From contig QHYH01000103.1 of the NCBI GenBank assembly GCA_003223215.1, forward strand, positions 1 through 64,000: a stretch of DNA of 64,000 nt, given 5' to 3'. The stretch is from Acidobacteriota bacterium (GTDB taxonomy: Bacteria; Acidobacteriota; Terriglobia; Acidiferrales; UBA7541). Both the position numbers and the translations under genes were made by a program. Position 1 is the stretch's first letter. The number at the start of each line of letters is the position of its first letter. Under the pieces are notes generated by a model. That model was not told where the DNA came from, did not search any database, and saw nothing but the letters and a program-made list of their open reading frames with translations. This document shows positions 45,696 to 55,267 of the stretch, in pieces.

Positions 45696-47089
45696 GCGCT
45701 CCAGGGCCATCCGAGAGAAGAGCCTGTCGCTTCCGGCGGGCTTCCGCCGCTGCCGGTTTTGTGATTTTTTCCGCGATGGGTGCCTTTGCCGCCACGTTGC
45801 TGCCGCCTTTGTCCGGTGCCGAGGTGCACGGCAGCAATCCGCTCGTTGTGGAATTGAAACTCGACGGTGAGGTCGAGCCGATCCTGGCGGCCTACATCGA
45901 CGAGGGACTCGCCGACGCGGCGCGGCGGCACGCCTCGCTGGTCTTGCTCACCATGGATACCCCGGGCGGCCTGAGCGATTCGATGAAAGATATCATTCAG
46001 CACATTCTCGCTTCACCCGTGCCTGTTGCCGTATACGTCTGGCCGACCGGAGCACGCGGCGCCTCGGCGGGGTTCTACATTCTCCTCTCCGCGGACATTG
46101 CCGCGATGGCCCCCGGTACGCATGCCGGCGCCGCTTCTCCCATCATCGCCATTGGCGGATTCCCTCAGCAAATCGACGAAGTCTTCCGCAGAAAAATCAA
46201 TCAGGACGCCATGGCGTTTCTGAGGAGCTTCACGGTGCGGCGTGGCCGCAACCCCGAACTGGCGGAGAAGGCGATCACCGAATCCAAAGCGTTCACGGAG
46301 AAGGAATGCCTGGATGGCAAGATGATCGATTTGATCGTCAACACATCCGATGATTTGATACGGGAGCTTGACGGGCGTACGATCACGCGGTTTGACGGCA
46401 CTAAAGTCACGCTGGCGTTGCAAAGCGCGGTGCTCGAGCCTTTCGAGTTATCCGCGCGGCAACGGTTCCTCGCGCGCATTGTCGAGCCGGATGTTTTCTT
46501 TGTCCTGCTGATTCTCGGGGTGCTCGGGCTGTACACCGAGTTCACGCATCCAGGCGTCATCGCCCCGGGAGTGATTGGCGGAATCTGCCTGATTCTGGCG
46601 CTCTACGCGATGCATTTCCTCCCGGTCAACCTGGCGGGATTGTTCCTCATTGCGTTGTCGCTGGCGTTTTTCATTCTGGAAGCCAAAGCGCCAAGTCACG
46701 GCGTCCTCGCGCTTGGTGGAATCGTTTCCATGTTCTTGGGTGCGGTGTTCCTGATCCGCTCGCCGTTGACGGCCGGAGGGGTAAGCCTCGGCGTGGCGTT
46801 GTCGGCAACGCTGCCGTTTGGCGTTTTGGCCGTGGTACTGATGAAGTTGGTGCTGCGGTCGCGAAAATGGAAAACGGCCACGGGGAAGGAGGAGTTGATC
46901 GGCTGCCAGGGCACGGTGACGGCGGAATTGAAAGCGGGCGAGGAGGGAATGGTGCGCGTCCACGGCGAGCTTTGGCGCGCGGAGTCTTCGCAGCCGGTGC
47001 CGGAAGGAAAGACCGTTCGCATAAGCAAAGTGGAAGGGTTGAAGCTCTACGTCGAGCCGGTGGAAGTGGCCACTTCGGCGGCGAAGTAA
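45692..47089 (+). CDS. NfeD-family membrane serine protease
   Basis: Long-form NfeD. The N-terminal ClpP/crotonase-like protease domain (~45-250) has the nucleophile Ser in TGARGASAGFYIL and a candidate Lys in AFTEKECLDGKMID. Five membrane helices (~265-400) and a C-terminal OB-fold NfeD domain (LIGCQGTVTAELKAGEEGMVRV) follow. Long NfeD proteins cleave the hydrophobic C-termini of stomatin-like partners, and the slipin gene follows directly. ATG 45692 overlaps the stop of the TPR gene. Confidence 0.9.
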   Translation: MSAPGPSERRACRFRRASAAAGFVIFSAMGAFAATLLPPLSGAEVHGSNPLVVELKLDGEVEPILAAYIDEGLADAARRHASLVLLTMDTPGGLSDSMKDIIQHILASPVPVAVYVWPTGARGASAGFYILLSADIAAMAPGTHAGAASPIIAIGGFPQQIDEVFRRKINQDAMAFLRSFTVRRGRNPELAEKAITESKAFTEKECLDGKMIDLIVNTSDDLIRELDGRTITRFDGTKVTLALQSAVLEPFELSARQRFLARIVEPDVFFVLLILGVLGLYTEFTHPGVIAPGVIGGICLILALYAMHFLPVNLAGLFLIALSLAFFILEAKAPSHGVLALGGIVSMFLGAVFLIRSPLTAGGVSLGVALSATLPFGVLAVVLMKLVLRSRKWKTATGKEELIGCQGTVTAELKAGEEGMVRVHGELWRAESSQPVPEGKTVRISKVEGLKLYVEPVEVATSAAK

Positions 47090-47113
47090 AGGCGCGTGTT
47101 CTTAGGAGGAGAG

Positions 47114-47884
47114 ATGGAAATCGGTTTCGTGGGGATCGCAGTCATCGTCGGAATCGTGCTGATCTGGTTTTGGAATTCGATTTACATCATAAAAGAGTGG
47201 GAGCGCGGCGTGGTGCTGCGGCTGGGGCGATTGCTGCCGGAGGCCAAGGGGGCCGGCATTCGACTCGTGATGTGGCCGATCGAAACGCTGTATCGCATCA
47301 GCCTGCGCCTGGAGACGCTGGACGTTCCGCCGCAAGACATCATCACGCGCGACAACGTCTCGGTAAAAGTGAACGCCGTGTGCTATTTCCGCGTTGTGGA
47401 CGCGAACCTCGCGCTCTCCCAGGTGCAGAATTATCAGTACGCGACGTCGCAGTTGGCGCAGACCACGCTGCGCAGCGTAGTCGGGCAATTCGAATTGGAC
47501 GAAATCCTCTCGCAACGCGAAAGAGTGAACGCCAAGCTGCAGGTGATTCTGGACCAGGACACCGAGCCGTGGGGCATCAAAGTCACCAAAGTAGAAGTGA
47601 AACAGGTCGACATCCCCGAGCAGATGCAGCGCGCCATCGCCAAGCAGGCGGAAGCTGAACGCGAGCGCCGGGCGAAAGTCATTCACGCCAACGGCGAGTT
47701 CGAAGCTTCCGCGAAGCTGGCCGACGCCGCCAAAGTGCTGGAGACACAGCCATCCGCGATCCAGTTGCGCTACCTACAGACTCTCACGGAAATAGGTGTC
47801 GAGAAGAACACAACGATTGTGTTTCCCCTGCCCATCGATATTATTAACAAGTGGGTACAGGCTTTGGGAGGAACGCAAAAATAA
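47114..47884 (+). CDS. Slipin (SPFH/stomatin-family protein)
   Basis: An N-terminal membrane hairpin (IAVIVGIVLIWFWNSIYII) is followed by the SPFH domain (KEWERGVVLRLGRL, VSVKVNAVCYFRVVDANLA) and a coiled-coil region (QMQRAIAKQAEAERERRAKV). Forms oligomeric assemblies in membrane microdomains; partner and likely substrate of the NfeD protease upstream. ATG 47114 is preceded by GGAGGAGAG; the frame is open slightly further to 47096. Confidence 0.93.
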   Translation: MEIGFVGIAVIVGIVLIWFWNSIYIIKEWERGVVLRLGRLLPEAKGAGIRLVMWPIETLYRISLRLETLDVPPQDIITRDNVSVKVNAVCYFRVVDANLALSQVQNYQYATSQLAQTTLRSVVGQFELDEILSQRERVNAKLQVILDQDTEPWGIKVTKVEVKQVDIPEQMQRAIAKQAEAERERRAKVIHANGEFEASAKLADAAKVLETQPSAIQLRYLQTLTEIGVEKNTTIVFPLPIDIINKWVQALGGTQK

Positions 47885-47887
47885 GCA

Positions 47888-48562
47888 ATGAGCTATGCAG
47901 GAAAACGGGGCGTCGGTGAGCGCGTACTCGAAGGCCGTCACGTCATTGGCTTGTTCCTGGCGGTTATTTTGCTTTCGGGTCTGTTTTTTACCCTTGGGTA
48001 CGTCATGGGGCTGCACCAGTCCGAGGCGCGAGCGAGCGCCGACGATCTGCCGGCGAAGCCCGAGTCGCGAAGTGCTCCCAAGCCAGAAACCGTTTCAAAG
48101 CGTGCGCAAAAAACCACTCCGGGGGAATCCTCGACGGATACGGGAACGCCAAACAGTTCGGAATGGGAGTTTTACCACGCGGGTGAAAAAAACAAAAACG
48201 AGGACCTGCTGAAACCTGGCCCGGCGGTGCCGGCAAAGCAAGCAAAGAGCGATCCCGTGCTCGTCAAGGCGCCCGCGCCGCGTAGCGGGAATGCCGGCGG
48301 TTCGAAAGCTTCCAAGGGTTCGACTGTGCCTGCCGCGCCGGCCAATGGTTATTCCCTCCAGGTCGCCGCTATGAACCGAGAGACAGATGCGCTGGACCTC
48401 GCAAAGGTTTTGCAGAAGAAAAAATTTCCCGCTTATGTGCTGTCCCCCCATGGCGACAACTATTACCGCGTGCAAGTAGGCCCCTACGCGGACTTGAAGG
48501 CCACCGACGCCGCCCGGAAAGGCCTGGAAGCCGCCGGCTTCAAAGCCTTCGTGAAGCGCTGA
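47888..48562 (+). CDS. SPOR-domain membrane protein
   Basis: 224 residues. A short cytoplasmic start and one membrane helix (~19-40) are followed by a Pro/Lys/Ser-rich linker to ~145 and a C-terminal SPOR domain (~148-222: GYSLQVAAMNRETDALDLAK, YYRVQVGPYADLKATDAARK). SPOR domains bind denuded glycan strands at the septum, so a division or cell-wall role is likely. The stop overlaps the ATG of lnt (TGATG). Confidence 0.88.
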   Translation: MSYAGKRGVGERVLEGRHVIGLFLAVILLSGLFFTLGYVMGLHQSEARASADDLPAKPESRSAPKPETVSKRAQKTTPGESSTDTGTPNSSEWEFYHAGEKNKNEDLLKPGPAVPAKQAKSDPVLVKAPAPRSGNAGGSKASKGSTVPAAPANGYSLQVAAMNRETDALDLAKVLQKKKFPAYVLSPHGDNYYRVQVGPYADLKATDAARKGLEAAGFKAFVKR

Positions 48563-50187
48563 TGTCTCGATTCGCCGGGCCCACGCTGGTTGCTTCCGAG
48601 ACCGGGGCGAAGATACCGGATTGGCTGCGCCTGGCGATCGCGGCGGTATCCGGCGCGGCACTGTCTCTCTCCTTCACCGGGCTGTACCTTGGCATTTATT
48701 CCTGGATTTGTGTCGCCGCGCTGTTGCTGGCGGTGCTCGGTGCGAGCGGTCGCGTCGCGTTCGCCTGTGGCTTCTTCCACGCGCTGCTGTTTGTGGTGAC
48801 TTCCGTGCCTTGGATTGCAACCGTGCTTAGCGTTCACGGCGGGTTGCCGATCGCGGGCGGGTGGGGGGTTTTGCTGTTGATCAGCGCGGCGTGGGGCGTG
48901 CTCGCCGGCGGTTTCACGCTGACGGTCGATCGCATATCTTGCCGCAGCATCGAGCTGGCGTGCATGGCGGCGCCGTTCGTGTGGGTCACCTTCGAATTTG
49001 TCCGCGCGCATCTGCCGGAGATCAGTTTTCCGTGGAACCTGCTGGGTTATCCCGCCTCGGCAAATCTCGGCTTGCTGCAAATCGCTGCGTTTACCGGGAT
49101 TTACGGTTTGTCGTTTCTCGCGGCGGGGTTCAATGCGCTGCTCGCCTGGGCGGTAGCGTCGAAAAGAATGGAGTTAAAGCAACGCGTGGGGATCGCGGGA
49201 ATGGCGACGGCCGTTCTGGCGGTCGCAACGCTGGTTGGGCCTCGGCTGGTGCCGCAGGCACGGGCGCAGCATTTTGCGCGCGCCGTGCAGCTCAATTTTC
49301 CCGAGGTACCTGAATATCCGTCGGATTGGTTTGCGAAGAATGTGCAGCAGCTCGACGAAGTCTCAAAAATGAGCCTCGCCCCAAGCGCGGAGCAACCCGA
49401 CTTGTTGGTCTGGCCGGAAGCACCCGCGCCGTTTTCGTTTGAAGACTCGCAATTTGCAAAACTGGCCTCGAGCCTGGCGCTGCACTTTGGCCATCCTTTT
49501 CTTGCGGGCGTCGTCGAATGGAAGGCTCCCGGGGATCGTTCCGACAGAGTTCCCCCCGGGCGATTGGTGCCGTACAACAGTGCGATCCTCACTGACGCGC
49601 AAGGGCAGCGCGTTTTTGTCTACGACAAGATCCATCTGGTGCCCTTCGGTGAGTACGAGCCGTTTCCGCTCATTCATCGCGTCGTGGCCAACATTTCCGA
49701 CGAGGTCGGCGGTTTTCACAAGGGCCACAACTATGCCGTGGGCCGCTTGCCCGATGGACACACCTTTGGCGTGTTCATCTGTTACGAAGCCATTTATCCC
49801 GGCGAAGTGCGGCGCTTTGCGGCGAACGGCGCCGAGCTATTCTTGAACATTTCAAACGACGGCTGGTTCGGACATTCCGCGGCTGCCGAGCAGCATCTGC
49901 ACATGGTACGCGTCCGCGCGGTCGAAAACCGGCGGTGGATCGTGCGCTCCACCAACAGCGGCTACACCGTGTCCGTGGATCCCTACGGCCGCATCATCGA
50001 GCCGCTTCCGCCGGATGTGCGCGCGGAAGCCGACCTGCCTTATGATTTTCGAACCGACAAAACCATCTACACGCTGTTCGGGAACTGGTTCGCTTGGATG
50101 TGCGTCATCGTTTCCGTTATTCTGTTGTTGGTCTCCTGGAAACCGCGAACCAGGGAAGTAAACACGCTAGGCGATAACGAGAATTAG
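48562..50187 (+). CDS. lnt: Apolipoprotein N-acyltransferase
   Basis: Third step of lipoprotein maturation: N-acylation of the diacylglyceryl-cysteine in the inner membrane. About seven membrane helices (~20-215) precede a nitrilase domain with the triad E286 (VWPEAPAPF), K356 (VYDKIHLVPFGEY) and C407 (FICYEAIYP), then a final helix. 541 residues, normal length. Serves lipoproteins such as the DUF4382 protein. Translationally coupled to the SPOR gene; 14 bp before prfB. Confidence 0.95.
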   Translation: MSRFAGPTLVASETGAKIPDWLRLAIAAVSGAALSLSFTGLYLGIYSWICVAALLLAVLGASGRVAFACGFFHALLFVVTSVPWIATVLSVHGGLPIAGGWGVLLLISAAWGVLAGGFTLTVDRISCRSIELACMAAPFVWVTFEFVRAHLPEISFPWNLLGYPASANLGLLQIAAFTGIYGLSFLAAGFNALLAWAVASKRMELKQRVGIAGMATAVLAVATLVGPRLVPQARAQHFARAVQLNFPEVPEYPSDWFAKNVQQLDEVSKMSLAPSAEQPDLLVWPEAPAPFSFEDSQFAKLASSLALHFGHPFLAGVVEWKAPGDRSDRVPPGRLVPYNSAILTDAQGQRVFVYDKIHLVPFGEYEPFPLIHRVVANISDEVGGFHKGHNYAVGRLPDGHTFGVFICYEAIYPGEVRRFAANGAELFLNISNDGWFGHSAAAEQHLHMVRVRAVENRRWIVRSTNSGYTVSVDPYGRIIEPLPPDVRAEADLPYDFRTDKTIYTLFGNWFAWMCVIVSVILLLVSWKPRTREVNTLGDNEN

Positions 50188-50201
50188 ATAGAAAGAAACC
50201 A

Positions 50202-51360
50202 ATGAACCTCGAAGACCTGCAAGATCGCTACGAATCACTGAAACAGCGCAGCACGCTTGTACGGAGCTATCTTTGACCCGCCCAGCAATCGCGAGCGTCT
50301 GAAGGCGCTGGAAACCCGCATCGCCGACCCCCATTTCTGGAATGACCAGGAGGCCGCTCAGGGAGTATTGCGCGAGCGCAAGCGCGCCGAAGAACAGATT
50401 GCCGCGGACGAAAAGCTCACCGCCGTGGGCGGCGACCTTGAAACCTACATCCACCTCGCACAGGAAGAAAGGGATCCAAAGCAAAGGGAAGACCTTTTGA
50501 AAGAGCTCGAGCGTGAGCTTGGCGCCGCGGATGTTTACGTTTCCGACCTGGAAACCAAGACGCTGCTCTCCGGCGAGAAGGATCATCTCAACGCCATCAT
50601 GACCATCAAGCCCGGCGCGGGCGGAACGGAGTCGCAGGATTGGGCCTCGATGCTCGTGCGTATGTATTTGCGTTGGGCAGAGCGAAAAGCCATCAGCGCT
50701 TCCGTGCTCGATGAGATGCCGGGAGAAGAAGCCGGGATTAAATCGGCAACGATCGAATTTGCCGGCGAGAATGCGTACGGGTTGCTGGCCGGTGAAACCG
50801 GTGTTCACCGTTTGGTGCGGATTTCTCCCTTCGATCAGGCGGCGCGGCGTCACACTTCTTTTGCGTCGGTGTTCGTAATTCCCGAAATCGACGACAAAAT
50901 CGAGATCAGCATTCGTCCGGAAGACTTGAAGGTCGACACCTTTCGGTCCGGAGGCAAAGGCGGCCAAAACGTCAATAAAGTGGAAACCGCAGTGCGCATC
51001 ACGCACATCCCGAGCGGCATCGTGGTCGGCTGCCAGGCCGAGCGCAGCCAGCATAAAAACCGCGAGCTGGCGATGAAAATGCTGCGCTCGCGCCTCTATG
51101 ACATGGAAGTACAAAAGCGCCAGGCGGAAACCGACAAGCTGGACGAAACCAAGATGGATATTTCGTTTGGCAGCCAAATTCGCTCGTATGTGATGCAGCC
51201 CTACCAGATGATCAAAGACCACCGCACCAAAGTCGAAGTCGGCGACGTCAACCGCGTGCTCGACGGCGATTTGGATCCTTTCATTCGCTCTTACCTCATG
51301 GCCAAGAAAACCAAGGGTCGGCTCGACGTCGAGCCCGATGACAACGGCGAACCGGAATAG
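50202..51360 (+). CDS. prfB: Peptide chain release factor 2, programmed +1 frameshift
   Basis: Terminates translation at UGA and UAA. Frame 1 runs from ATG 50202 (MNLEDLQDRYESLKQRS) to an in-frame TGA at 50274-50276; reading continues in the +1 frame from GAC at 50275 (join 50202-50273, 50275-51360). RF2 hallmarks are VRISPFDQAARRHTS (the SPF anticodon-like motif) and SGGKGGQNVNKVETAVRI (GGQ). About 385 residues. The recoding makes the level of RF2 self-limiting. Confidence 0.96.
50263..50277 (+). promoter_or_regulatory. RF2 programmed frameshift site
   Basis: CGGAGC-TAT-CTT-TGA-C: the slippery CTT followed by TGA-C, with a Shine-Dalgarno-like CGGAG a few bases before it. E. coli has AGGGGGTATCTTTGAC, so the internal SD here is weaker (CGGAGC in place of AGGGGG) but the CTTTGAC core is identical. 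Confidence 0.9.
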
Positions 51361-51387
51361 CGTTTACGGCCATCAGGAAAACCGTCA

Positions 51388-51807
51388 TCAGCCCGTTTCT
51401 GCCCTCCGGTTGGCCTTGCCCAGCGCCCATTTTCCCCCGCCGCTATACGCAACCATTAACAGGCCGCCCATGATGGCCAAATTTTTCCGAAAATGTGTTT
51501 CCTGTATGCCCGCCATCGCGGCACTCGCCGCCCAATAGTTGTGGAACAACACCGTGACGACCGTCGTGTAGAGAAACATGACGAATGCGGCGATGCGGAT
51601 CTGGTATCCCGTAATCAGGCAGACCGAACCAGCCAACTCAATGAAGGCCGCGATGGCCAGAAGCACGGGAATCATCGGCAAGTGCCTGGTGCTCATATAC
51701 TGCACGTTGTCTGACCAGGAGAACACCTTTGCGATTCCACTGGTGGCAAAGATGTAGGTGATCATCAGACGTCCGGTGAGCGGAATGATGGGATGTTCGA
51801 GTTTCAT
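51388..51807 (-). CDS. DoxX-family membrane protein
   Basis: 139 residues with four membrane helices: LTGRLMITYIFATSGIAKVF, ~50-70, ~75-95 and KNLAIMGGLLMVAYSGGGKW. The GR..(F/Y)..SG..K start and the N-L-A-(I/L)-MGG...Y..GGG end are DoxX/YphA-type signatures. Relatives are linked to thiosulfate oxidation or redox balance; the exact role here is unknown. Convergent with prfB, 27 bp between stops. Confidence 0.88.
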   Translation of the reverse strand: MKLEHPIIPLTGRLMITYIFATSGIAKVFSWSDNVQYMSTRHLPMIPVLLAIAAFIELAGSVCLITGYQIRIAAFVMFLYTTVVTVLFHNYWAASAAMAGIQETHFRKNLAIMGGLLMVAYSGGGKWALGKANRRAETG

Positions 51808-51911
51808 TGCGCCTCATTTCTAAGCAGTCGCAAAACGTGGCAAGGTCGACTTACGAAGAATCGCCTCTCTTGAGAGAAACTTTGGCGTGATGCCTGACCG
51901 CATGCTCGCTG

Positions 51912-54623
51912 TCACTCATGCCGCAGCGCAATCAGGGGATCGACGTGCGTCGCGCGGTGCGCCGGCAGCAGGCACGCCAGCAGCGTGACGGCCGCGAGGA
52001 GCGCGGCGATAGTGCCGAACGTTAGGGGATCGGTCGCCTTGACCGAAAACAGCATGGACTCGAGGAAGCGGGTCAAAGCGAGCGCACCAAGCAGCCCCGC
52101 GCCAACGCCCAACGCAATGGTCACTGCGCCTTCCTCGAAGGCCATTCTAAAAATGTCGGTGCGCTGTGCACCCATGGCTATGCGAATGCCGATTTCGTTG
52201 ATTCGTCGGCTGAACGTGTAGGCCATGATGCCGTAGATGCCGATGGAAGCCAGGAGAAGAGCAACGCCGGCGAAGATGCCGAGGAGTTCAAGAGCAAAGC
52301 GCCGCTCCGCAAGGAAAGTGGAAACCACAGTCTCCATGGTGCGGACGCTAAAGACGGGAATGCCCGGATCCACGTGCTGAATCTCTGTGCGTAGGGCCTC
52401 GCTCAAAACACCGGGTTCGCCCGTAGCCCTAAGAAAAACCACGGCGCTGTAGGGAGGGGTTTGAAAAACGGGAAAATAGATGTGGGGAGGCGTGGCCGCA
52501 TCGAGGCCGTCGGATTTGATATTGCCGACGACTCCGACGATCCTGACCCACGGATTTTGCGCGGCGGAAGTTTGACCGCGTCGGGCTACTGCAAGCTGAA
52601 GGCGCTGGCCAATCGCATCGGAATCCGAGCTCGGCCAATAGCGGTGCGCAAGTGTTTCATCGATCAGAGCGACCTGCTGGCCTTTGGTGTCGTCGGAGTC
52701 AGTAAAGACTCTGCCGTGGAGCAGTGGTGTTTTGAGGACAGAGAAATACGCGGCGCTGACGGTTGCAATTTCGGCCACCGGAGTCCGCTCGACATCGAGC
52801 GGGCGATTCTCGATGATGAAGGGCGACTGAAAATGGTTGAAATCTATAGGCAGACTGGTGCCATTGCCAATTGCGGCCTGCTCGACTCCGGGAAGCGCGG
52901 AAATGCGCCGCAGAATTTCCTGGTGAAACGCGGCCCGCTTTTCGGGAGTAAAGTAAGGGTCGCCTTTCGGATCGTTGGGCACAGCAAGCCAGATTTTTGC
53001 CGTGACCAGGTGGTGAGGTTCGAAGCCAGGTTGCACCTCAAGAACGTGCTCGAAGCTGCGGACCAGAAGACCTGCGCCGATCAAGAGCACGAGCGAAACG
53101 GCAATCTCCGAGGCCACGAGAATGCGCGAGAATTTGAGTTGATGATTGCTGGTGCCAGCGCCGCGGGTGCCCTCGCTAAGCGCGCTCCTATGACTGGTGC
53201 GAGCCGCTTGTAAAGCCGGAGCCAGCCCGAAAACGACCCCGGTAAGAATGGACATCAGGAACGCGAATAAAAGGACGCCGAGACTGAAGCCGACTTCGCT
53301 AAGGCGAGGCAGATTCGCCGGCGCGAGGTGGAGCAGGGAACTCTTCAACCAGACAACGGTGATGAGCGCCGCGACACCGGAGATGGTTGCGAGAAGAATG
53401 CTCTCCGTGAGCAGCTGGGTGATCAGTCGCGAGCGGCCTGCGCCAACCGCTAGGCGAATGGCCATTTCCCGTTGCCGGCTCGCGGAGCGCGCGAGAAGTA
53501 AATTGGCAAGATTCACGCAAGCGATGAGCAGGACGGAAGCCACGGCGGCAAAAAGCACCAACAGTTCCGTACGGACATTGCCGACCAAATCCTGCTGAGC
53601 CGGAACCAGCCGGATGGACCATCCTGCGGCGAGAGGATACTCGTCGGGAAACTGGCGCGTGAGTTGCGCTACGAAATTGTCGAGTTGCGCTTGCGCCTGC
53701 GCCAAACTAAACCCTGGCTTGAGGCGGCCCATGACCCCGGGAAGAAGGCGGACCGCGCGAACGGGAGGCGCAGGAAAGGGCGGGGCGGCGAAGCCGGTGG
53801 TGGCCCAGAGATCGACGTCGGCGGTCAGCGTCCGACCAGGATGGTGAAAATCCGGTGGCAGCACGCCGGTGATGGTGTAGAGGTCGCCATCCACGCGAAT
53901 TTTCTTGCCGATGACGTTCGGGTCGCCGCCGAAGCCGCGGTGCCAGTAAGCGTCGCTGATGACCACCGCTTCTGAGAAACCGGGGAGAGCATCGCCAGGC
54001 GCGTAGGTGCGGCCAAGCTGCGCGTGAACGCCCAGCATCGTGAAGTAGTTAGCGTTAGTACCGAGGAATTCGACGCGTTCAGGACGCTCGCCGCCGGTGA
54101 TGTTTGCGTCGGCGGGGAAGATGACGGAAATGTCCTGAAACACCTCGGAACGGTCGCGCAGGTCCCAGAGCTCGGGAACCGACATCCCTACGTCGTGCGT
54201 GTTGGAGCTGCGGATGTCGTCGTACACGCGCACGAGTTGGTCGGGATGGGGAAAGGGCAGCGGCCGCAGAAGCACGGCTTCGACGAGTGTGAAGATGGCA
54301 ACATTTGCGCCGATGCCGAGAGCGAGCGTGAGAATAGCCGCTAGTGTGAATCCAGGGTTGCGCCTGAGCATCCGCCCGGCATAGCGAAGATTCTGGCCCG
54401 TCGCTTCCATCCAGCCAACAATGTCCACGGCGCGCGTCTCCTCTTTCAGCAGCGTCAAATTGCCAAAGCGGCGTTGCGCGTCGTAGCGGGCTTCCTCGGG
54501 CGACATTCCCACGGCGAGGTTGTCCTCGGTGCGCATCTCGATGTGCGAGAGCAGCTCGTCGTCGAGGTCGTGCTCGAGGCGCTGGACTTGCAGCAAGCTC
54601 TTGAGGCGGGAAAGCCAGGACAT
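51912..54623 (-). CDS. ADOP-type ABC transporter permease (MacB/FtsX)
   Basis: About 903 residues. A cytoplasmic leader (LLQVQRLEHDLDDELLSHIE, RYDAQRRFGNLTLLKEETR) is found in the acidobacterial duplicated orphan permeases. There follow two MacB_PCD plus FtsX units: a membrane helix ~75-95, a periplasmic loop to ~270, three helices (~315-445), a second periplasmic part ~470-750 and three final helices (~760-895), ending with HRATHVDPLIALRHE. No ATPase is adjacent ('orphan'). Likely extrudes a substrate or acts in mechanotransmission with an unlinked ATPase. ATG 54623 has AGGAG nine bases upstream. Probably regulated by the PadR gene just upstream. Confidence 0.9.
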   Translation of the reverse strand: MSWLSRLKSLLQVQRLEHDLDDELLSHIEMRTEDNLAVGMSPEEARYDAQRRFGNLTLLKEETRAVDIVGWMEATGQNLRYAGRMLRRNPGFTLAAILTLALGIGANVAIFTLVEAVLLRPLPFPHPDQLVRVYDDIRSSNTHDVGMSVPELWDLRDRSEVFQDISVIFPADANITGGERPERVEFLGTNANYFTMLGVHAQLGRTYAPGDALPGFSEAVVISDAYWHRGFGGDPNVIGKKIRVDGDLYTITGVLPPDFHHPGRTLTADVDLWATTGFAAPPFPAPPVRAVRLLPGVMGRLKPGFSLAQAQAQLDNFVAQLTRQFPDEYPLAAGWSIRLVPAQQDLVGNVRTELLVLFAAVASVLLIACVNLANLLLARSASRQREMAIRLAVGAGRSRLITQLLTESILLATISGVAALITVVWLKSSLLHLAPANLPRLSEVGFSLGVLLFAFLMSILTGVVFGLAPALQAARTSHRSALSEGTRGAGTSNHQLKFSRILVASEIAVSLVLLIGAGLLVRSFEHVLEVQPGFEPHHLVTAKIWLAVPNDPKGDPYFTPEKRAAFHQEILRRISALPGVEQAAIGNGTSLPIDFNHFQSPFIIENRPLDVERTPVAEIATVSAAYFSVLKTPLLHGRVFTDSDDTKGQQVALIDETLAHRYWPSSDSDAIGQRLQLAVARRGQTSAAQNPWVRIVGVVGNIKSDGLDAATPPHIYFPVFQTPPYSAVVFLRATGEPGVLSEALRTEIQHVDPGIPVFSVRTMETVVSTFLAERRFALELLGIFAGVALLLASIGIYGIMAYTFSRRINEIGIRIAMGAQRTDIFRMAFEEGAVTIALGVGAGLLGALALTRFLESMLFSVKATDPLTFGTIAALLAAVTLLACLLPAHRATHVDPLIALRHE

Positions 54624-54715
54624 GGTTTTCAGCTCCTTTTGCCCGACGCCATTCACTGGAACGTAATGGTGTCGGAGCGCCCTTTATCGCGTCCTCAAAC
54701 CGATTACCTGTCGCC

Positions 54716-55048
54716 TCAAGCGCATTCGAGTACCGCGGCGACCGCTTCCGTCAAGCGCGCCCAATTCTTTTCTTCTTCGGCAAGTTGCTTTCGGCCGGCC
54801 GCGGTCAGCCGATAATAGCGGGCACGCCGGTTGTTCTCAGACATTCGCCACTCGGCGCCGATCCAGCGCAGCTGCTCCATCCGGTGCAATGCCGGGTACA
54901 GCGACCCTTCCTCGACGCGCAAGACGTCGCTCGAAACCCGCTGGATGTGCAGCGTAATCCCGTAGCCGTGCATCGGCCCTTGCGCCAGCGTCTTCAGCAC
55001 CAGGAGCGCCAGTGTCCCTTGCAGAACGTCGCTTTTTGGCTTGGTCAA
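54716..55048 (-). CDS. PadR-family transcriptional regulator
   Basis: 110 residues from TTG 55048 (GGGAGGGG upstream). PadR winged helix: LQGTLALLVLKTLAQGPMHG, YGITLHIQRVSSDVLRVEEG, SLYPALHRMEQLRWIGAEW, then a dimerisation helix. PadR next to an ADOP permease is a standard arrangement in this phylum, the regulator presumably repressing the permease. The open frame extends to 55162 without a ribosome site. Confidence 0.9.
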   Translation of the reverse strand: MTKPKSDVLQGTLALLVLKTLAQGPMHGYGITLHIQRVSSDVLRVEEGSLYPALHRMEQLRWIGAEWRMSENNRRARYYRLTAAGRKQLAEEEKNWARLTEAVAAVLECA

Positions 55049-55267
55049 GACCCCTCCCTTGGACAGCCGGAACCTCTCCAATGGCCAGCCGACACTCTCC
55101 CATAGACAGCTATAGTAGACGGCTACTGGTAAAGACGGCTCGGTGCGGCTTTCGTTTCGCAAAAAAAAAGAAATAAATCTCGGCTATGGCCGCCGCTTAG
55201 CCTCTCGCATCCGGCTCGTCTCGGTCATCTCCATCGCCTTCGTTCCGCAGGGTGCTATGATTCACGC

